A DNA stretch of 10,081 nt from the NCBI GenBank assembly GCA_947463105.1, contig CANHSD010000101.1, forward strand, positions 1-10,081, given 5' to 3'. This stretch comes from Chitinophagaceae bacterium. GTDB taxonomy: Bacteria; Bacteroidota; Bacteroidia; Chitinophagales; Chitinophagaceae. The number at the start of each line of letters is the position of its first letter. Position 1 is the first letter of the stretch. The notes beneath the pieces are model-generated. The model saw only the letters and a list, made by a program, of their open reading frames with translations. It was not told where the DNA came from and ran no database searches. This document shows, one piece after another, positions 6,456-10,081 of the stretch. The position numbers and the translations under genes are program-made.

Positions 6456-7277
6456 ATGAAAAAAATTCTCCTTGTTTTTGACGGCAACCATTTTTCAGAA
6501 GGCGCTTTTCGCATGGCCTCTTTTCTCAACGAATTTGAGCCCATCCTGGCCACAGGTGTGTTTCTGCAACCGATCGACTACCGCGACATCATCGGATACA
6601 GTGGAGTGGGTACAGCCACTCCCATTACGGTTGCCCCTCCCCAATCGGATGAAGGACTGATCAACCGGAACATGCGTTATTTTGAACAAAAATGCCAGCA
6701 TGCAGGGCTTGAATACAGAAGCCATCGCGATACAGACCTGTTTGCCCTGCAGGAATTGCAAACCGAAACCCGTTTTGCAGACCTCATGATCCTGAGCAGT
6801 GAGATATTCTATGAAAATGTTGGCAAAGAACAACCCAATGACTACCTCAGAAAAATACTTCGCCAGACAGAATGCCCTGTCCTGCTGGTGCCCGAAAAAT
6901 TTGCACTGCCCAGCAGGATCATGCTGGCCTACGACGGAAAAGCAGATTCAGTCTTTGCCATCAAGCAGTTCACCTATCTTTTCCCCCAATTGTTTCATTG
7001 GGAAACCAAATTGATCTCGCTTGAGGAGAAAAATGAACCGCTTCCCCATCAGGAGCTGATTGAAGAGTTGGCCGCCAAGCATTTCTCCAACCTGACCCTT
7101 GAAGCTGTTACACAGGAAACTGCCGAAACCTTCGCCAATTGGGTGGCTGAACAAACAGAATACATGCTGGTGACAGGAGCCTACGGAAGAAGTGAGCTGT
7201 CTAATCTTTTCAAAAAAAGCTTCCTATCTGATGTGATTGAACAGCACAAGATACCCGTGTTTGTTGCACACAAGTAG
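6456..7277 (+). CDS. Universal stress protein, two tandem UspA domains
   Basis: A 273-residue cytoplasmic protein made of two Usp domains. The first opens with the usual strand MKKILLVFDGNHFSEGAFRM (1-20) and ends near CPVLLVPEKF (140-149). The second opens at SRIMLAYDGKADSVFAIKQF (153-172) and ends with IPVFVAHK (266-273). Tandem Usp proteins of about 270-280 residues are frequent in Bacteroidota. The ATP-binding motif GX2GX9G(S/T) appears only in degenerate form in the second domain, as G241-X2-G244-X9 followed by Lys254-Ser255 in place of Gly-Ser, and is not recognisable in the first, so ATP binding is doubtful. Such proteins are linked to survival under starvation, oxidative or low-oxygen stress. 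It follows the TerB-like gene closely; a run of seven C occupies the short gap (6434-6440). Confidence 0.88.
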   Translation: MKKILLVFDGNHFSEGAFRMASFLNEFEPILATGVFLQPIDYRDIIGYSGVGTATPITVAPPQSDEGLINRNMRYFEQKCQHAGLEYRSHRDTDLFALQELQTETRFADLMILSSEIFYENVGKEQPNDYLRKILRQTECPVLLVPEKFALPSRIMLAYDGKADSVFAIKQFTYLFPQLFHWETKLISLEEKNEPLPHQELIEELAAKHFSNLTLEAVTQETAETFANWVAEQTEYMLVTGAYGRSELSNLFKKSFLSDVIEQHKIPVFVAHK

Positions 7278-7290
7278 TCGCCAAAACTGC

Positions 7291-7298
7291 TACCTTTG
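7291..7298 (+). promoter_or_regulatory. Candidate Bacteroidota -7 promoter element TACCTTTG
   Basis: TACCTTTG is an exact match to the Bacteroidota consensus TAnnTTTG and lies 19 bases before the ATG of the DHS-like gene, in a 40-base gap. A TTG occurs at 7264-7266, 24 bases upstream of the element, somewhat farther than the usual 19-21. Transcription would start just downstream, leaving a leader of roughly 10-15 bases. It would make the DHS-like and epimerase genes a transcription unit separate from the stress protein operon. Confidence 0.5.
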
Positions 7299-7317
7299 CC
7301 CATCTTAAATCAAGCAT

Positions 7318-8292
7318 ATGGCAAAAGGTCCTGTTTCAGCGTTCATTCAACACCACTACCGTCATTTCAATGCAGCTGCCCTTGTTGATGCTGCCAAAGG
7401 CTACGAACAACACTTGCTCGAAGGAGGTAAAATGATGGTAACCCTGGCGGGTGCGATGAGCACTGCAGAACTGGGTGTTTCCCTGGCAGAAATGATCAGG
7501 CAGGGCAAGGTTGATATCATTTCCTGTACAGGAGCCAACCTGGAGGAGGACATCATGAACCTTGTGGCCCACAGCCACTACAAGCGTGTTCCCAACTACC
7601 GCGACCTCACTCCTCAACAGGAATGGGAATTGCTGGAGCAGGGATTGAACAGGGTAACCGACACCTGTATTCCTGAAGAGGAAGCATTCAGAAGGATACA
7701 ACACCATATCGTCAAGCTTTGGAAAGATGCCGACGCCAAGGGTGAAAGATATTTTCCGCATGAGTTTATGTATGAACTGCTGAACAGCGGTGTGATGAAG
7801 GCTGATTATGAAATCGACACCAAAGACAGCTGGATGATTGCTGCTGCTGAACGCAACCTCCCCATCATTGTGGGTGGCTGGGAAGACAGCACCATGGGTA
7901 ACATCTTTGCCTCCTATATCATCAAAAATGAAATGAAGGCCACCACCATGAAAAGTGGCATCGAATACATGGTTTGGCTGGCCGATTGGTACCGCCACAA
8001 CAGTGGTGGAAAGGGCGTAGGCTTTTTCCAGATTGGTGGCGGTATTGCAGGCGATTTCCCTATTTGTGTTGTGCCGATGATGTACCAAGACCTGGAATGG
8101 CATGATGTTCCTTTCTGGAGCTATTTCTGCCAGATCAGCGACTCCACCACTTCTTATGGATCTTACTCTGGTGCAGTGCCGAATGAGAAGATTACCTGGG
8201 GAAAGCTGGACATCAATACACCCAAATACATTGTAGAGAGTGATGCAACCATCGTTGCACCACTTATTTTCGCGTATATCCTTGGATGGTAA
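7318..8292 (+). CDS. Deoxyhypusine synthase-like protein
   Basis: A 324-residue cytoplasmic protein of the deoxyhypusine synthase family (PF01916). Family-like stretches are TLAGAMSTAELG (42-53), SCTGANLEED (69-78), the GGWEDSTMGN segment (186-195, matching the TDGSLGD region of true enzymes), FQIGGG (237-242) and the catalytic-lysine segment ITWGK (292-296), where Lys296 corresponds to human Lys329. Trp294 and Glu290 match human Trp327 and Glu323. However, the human KHH motif with His288 is replaced by G-D-F (245-247), and the position of Asp316 is tyrosine (Tyr283). Bacteria lack eIF5A, so the product is not expected to make hypusine. An NAD-dependent aminobutyl transfer between small polyamines, as in homospermidine synthases related to DHS, is the best guess. 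Its stop codon abuts the next gene's ATG. Confidence 0.85.
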   Translation: MAKGPVSAFIQHHYRHFNAAALVDAAKGYEQHLLEGGKMMVTLAGAMSTAELGVSLAEMIRQGKVDIISCTGANLEEDIMNLVAHSHYKRVPNYRDLTPQQEWELLEQGLNRVTDTCIPEEEAFRRIQHHIVKLWKDADAKGERYFPHEFMYELLNSGVMKADYEIDTKDSWMIAAAERNLPIIVGGWEDSTMGNIFASYIIKNEMKATTMKSGIEYMVWLADWYRHNSGGKGVGFFQIGGGIAGDFPICVVPMMYQDLEWHDVPFWSYFCQISDSTTSYGSYSGAVPNEKITWGKLDINTPKYIVESDATIVAPLIFAYILGW

Positions 8293-9318
8293 ATGGAAGA
8301 ACAGGCCAAACAATCGGTACTCACTTTTTATTGCGACCGTATCCACCAGAATGGATGGGAAGAAATCATCCTGCGCGATGAGGCAACCGGATTCAAGGCC
8401 ACCATCATTCCTTCGGCAGGTGCCATCCTGAACAAGCTGGAAGTTCCACACAATGGAAAAATCATCAACATCATTGAAGGATTCAAGGATGCGGATGATT
8501 GGAAAGCCAACTTCACCCCCGCATTTTCAGGGGCAAAACTCTCCCCCTTCGTTTGCCGGCTCAACAACTCCACCTATACCTGGGAAGGACAACAATACAC
8601 CACGGGCAAATTCTTCATGAATGGACATGCCATCCATGGTTTGCTCTACGATGTTCAACATGAAATTGCCATTGCAGAAGCATCCGCCTTCATGTGCGAA
8701 TGCAAATTCCTTTACCGCTACAAGGGCACCGACCCGGGCTATCCTTTTGCTTTTGACATGAACATCCGCTACAGGCTCGAAGAAGGCTGCAGGCTCACCA
8801 TCATCACGACTGTCCACAACCGAAGCGGCAGGACCATCCCCATGTCTGATGGCTGGCATCCTTATTTCAAGCTCGGCGAAACCATCGATACGGCAACCCT
8901 GCAGATCAATGCAAAGAAGCAGGTGGAGTTCAATGATGCACTTGTGCCTACAGGTAAATTGATCAGGAATAAAAAATGGTTCAAAGGTGCACCACTAAAG
9001 GATATCTCTCTCGACAATTCATTTGTGCTCGACATGGAAGAACCCATGCCGCACTGCACCCTGTCTGATGAGCAACTCGGGCTGGAACTCTATATTTACC
9101 CAGACCGATCCTATCCCTATCTCCAGGTCTATACCCCAGACCATAGAAAAAGCATTGCCATTGAAAACCTCAGTTCGCCCCCCGATTCCTTCAACAACAA
9201 AATGGGATTGATTGAATTGGGCCCGGAAGATTCACAGGCTTTTCAAACAAGGTACCGCATTGCCAAAATGGAGAAGAAGCAAGTGAAAAAAGGCTTCTGG
9301 TCTAGCATCTTCGGTTGA
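8293..9318 (+). CDS. Aldose 1-epimerase family protein (galactose mutarotase-like)
   Basis: A 341-residue cytoplasmic protein with the aldose 1-epimerase fold. Recognisable points are the early TIIPSAGAILNKLEV strand (37-51), SPFVCRLNN (84-92, with Arg89 in the place of the substrate-binding arginine), the first histidine motif AIHGLLYD (113-120, His115), the second motif DGWHPYF (186-192, His189), and AIENLSSPPDSFN (289-301) with Glu291 as the probable catalytic base. Family enzymes interconvert alpha and beta anomers of free aldoses or act on hexose phosphates; specificity cannot be told, and the HG and DGWHPYF variants differ somewhat from classical GalM. The ATG follows the TAA of the DHS-like gene without a gap (TAAATG), so translation is probably coupled. 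The C-terminus carries a lysine-rich tail (KMEKKQVKKG) of unknown meaning. Confidence 0.87.
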   Translation: MEEQAKQSVLTFYCDRIHQNGWEEIILRDEATGFKATIIPSAGAILNKLEVPHNGKIINIIEGFKDADDWKANFTPAFSGAKLSPFVCRLNNSTYTWEGQQYTTGKFFMNGHAIHGLLYDVQHEIAIAEASAFMCECKFLYRYKGTDPGYPFAFDMNIRYRLEEGCRLTIITTVHNRSGRTIPMSDGWHPYFKLGETIDTATLQINAKKQVEFNDALVPTGKLIRNKKWFKGAPLKDISLDNSFVLDMEEPMPHCTLSDEQLGLELYIYPDRSYPYLQVYTPDHRKSIAIENLSSPPDSFNNKMGLIELGPEDSQAFQTRYRIAKMEKKQVKKGFWSSIFG

Positions 9319-9346
9319 GCTTCAATGCGCGTAGCGCATCCCAGCT
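9318..9346. terminator. Hairpin between convergent genes, possible bidirectional terminator
   Basis: ATGCGC (9325-9330) and GCGCAT (9334-9339) form a perfect six-pair stem with the loop GTA. AGCT on both outer sides (9318-9321 and 9343-9346) can extend it past a 3x3 internal loop. It fills the 29-base gap between the stop of the epimerase gene and the stop of the convergent umuC-like gene, the expected place for a shared terminator. The T-run on either side is weak, so termination efficiency is uncertain. Confidence 0.45.
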
Positions 9347-9347
9347 T

Positions 9348-10081
9348 TCATTTCAATTTCAACTCGTGTAACTCATCCCACCGGGTTGTATACCTTCCAC
9401 TCCGCATTTCCTGTCGCATTTTCCAATTGCGGGTAAGCCCGGAGGAAACAAACTTCACCATATCATCCCGCATGCTGAAATTGATGTTGTCCAGGGCCTG
9501 CATGAGGGCCCGGTTCTGCTGTTTGGCGTGCGCATCAAAAAGATTGCCCTGCAATGCATCATCCGGAACAATACCACCGAGCATCACACCTGCCTTGGCA
9601 TATTTGGAACCCTTGCGGTAAAGGGATTCCACCAAAGGCAGCGCTGCCCTGATGAGCTCGGCTGTATCCGAGGTAGGTTTCATCAGCGTAAAATACCGGT
9701 GATGGTGCTGGGGATCGTAGGCATACTGTCCGCTCTGCTGTCCGTTGGTCACCACAAAAACATCAATGGAAGATGCGGCACCGTATTGCCTGCGCAGCTT
9801 CTCAGCCGCCCTTGAAACATAGGTAGCCACGGCTTCTTTCAGTTCCTTCAGTTCATAAACGGGCTTGCCAAACATGCGTGTAGTGGCAATCATTTTTTTC
9901 TTCTCCAGAGGGTCCTTCATTTGAATGCAGGAGACCCCATTCAGCTCCCTGATCATGCGAACGCCCACCACGCCACCGAGGTTTTTTCGGGCCCACTCTT
10001 CCGGCATATGCCGCAACTGCCAGGCGGTATTGATCCCATAAAGGTCCTTGAGTTTGCGTGCATATTTACGGCCAATGCCCC
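9348..10081 (-). CDS. umuC: Y-family DNA polymerase UmuC, C-terminal part, 5' cut by window edge
   Basis: The frame is open to the right edge. The TTG at 10016 is internal, because in-frame codons upstream (10079-10017) read GIGRKYARKLKDLYGINTAWQ, the helix-hairpin-helix region of UmuC. In all 243 residues plus TGA are visible. What follows is typical: RKNLGGVVGVRMIRELNG, the little-finger domain (GKPVYELKELKEAVATYVSR region), and a C-terminal segment RSGRYTTRWDEL near the end, the hallmark of the UmuC-specific DUF4113 tail. QGNLF (encoded at 9551-9537) sits where E. coli UmuC has its beta-clamp binding motif QLNLF. The catalytic palm, with its aspartate and glutamate residues, lies outside the window, as would any umuD partner. 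The protein would carry out error-prone translesion synthesis in the DNA damage response. Confidence 0.92.
   Translation of the reverse strand, partial: GIGRKYARKLKDLYGINTAWQLRHMPEEWARKNLGGVVGVRMIRELNGVSCIQMKDPLEKKKMIATTRMFGKPVYELKELKEAVATYVSRAAEKLRRQYGAASSIDVFVVTNGQQSGQYAYDPQHHHRYFTLMKPTSDTAELIRAALPLVESLYRKGSKYAKAGVMLGGIVPDDALQGNLFDAHAKQQNRALMQALDNINFSMRDDMVKFVSSGLTRNWKMRQEMRSGRYTTRWDELHELKLK

Noticed and set aside
7318..8292. Genuine hypusine-forming deoxyhypusine synthase
   Set aside because: The eIF5A acceptor is not bacterial, and pocket residues matching human His288 and Asp316 are not kept, so only the family and not the activity is called.
7336..8451. Long open frame (371 codons) on the minus strand opposite the DHS-like gene
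   Set aside because: It is fully antisense to a well recognised conserved gene, its translation resembles no family, and it carries the erratic composition of a codon shadow.
10014..10016. TTG as the start of the last gene
   Set aside because: In-frame codons upstream continue a UmuC helix-hairpin-helix sequence to the window edge, so the gene is cut and does not start here.
1..10081. Defence system, mobile element, CRISPR array, prophage, tRNA or rRNA
   Set aside because: No transposase, integrase, nuclease cassette, regularly spaced repeat or structural RNA pattern was found on either strand.

Overview
The window looks like chromosomal DNA of a Bacteroidota bacterium, probably a pigmented, aerobic member of the Chitinophagaceae or a relative. 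The grounds are the mix of protein families, the near absence of Shine-Dalgarno sequences before the starts, a TAnnTTTG-type promoter element, and moderate GC content with A/T-rich gaps. This placement is inference from style and content; no rRNA or tRNA is present. Coding density is very high, with ten genes (two cut by the window edges) and no gene-free stretch over about 160 bases.

Layout. (1) Bases 1-750, plus strand: the C-terminal part of a FAD_oxidored-type flavoprotein, ending exactly where a minus-strand gene ends. (2) Bases 3414-751, minus strand: a probable two-gene operon. The first gene encodes a lipoprotein with an N-terminal cytochrome c-like domain (unusual CX4CH haem motif) and a C-terminal type II copper monooxygenase (PHM/DBM-like) domain carrying all six expected copper ligands. 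The second encodes a secreted acetylxylan-esterase-type (CE7-like) hydrolase. (3) Bases 3537-4211, plus strand: a PAP2-family membrane phosphatase. (4) Bases 5859-4215, minus strand: crtZ and crtY, overlapping by 17 bases, giving beta-carotene and then zeaxanthin from lycopene. (5) Bases 6020-7277, plus strand: a TerB-like small acidic protein followed by a two-domain universal stress protein. (6) Bases 7318-9318, plus strand, behind a good Bacteroidota promoter element: a deoxyhypusine-synthase-like protein abutting (TAAATG) an aldose 1-epimerase. (7) Bases 10081-9348, minus strand: the C-terminal part of a UmuC-type Y-family DNA polymerase.

Taken together the genes suggest photo-oxidative or oxidative stress tolerance (zeaxanthin, universal stress protein, TerB-like protein, translesion polymerase) beside envelope carbohydrate or small-molecule chemistry (copper monooxygenase, esterase, flavoprotein). 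There is no mobile element, CRISPR array, phage gene or obvious defence system. The two parts most worth a second look are the cytochrome-copper monooxygenase fusion with its esterase partner, and the DHS-like enzyme, which keeps the catalytic lysine but lacks some polyamine-pocket residues. The rest is ordinary core or accessory Bacteroidota content.
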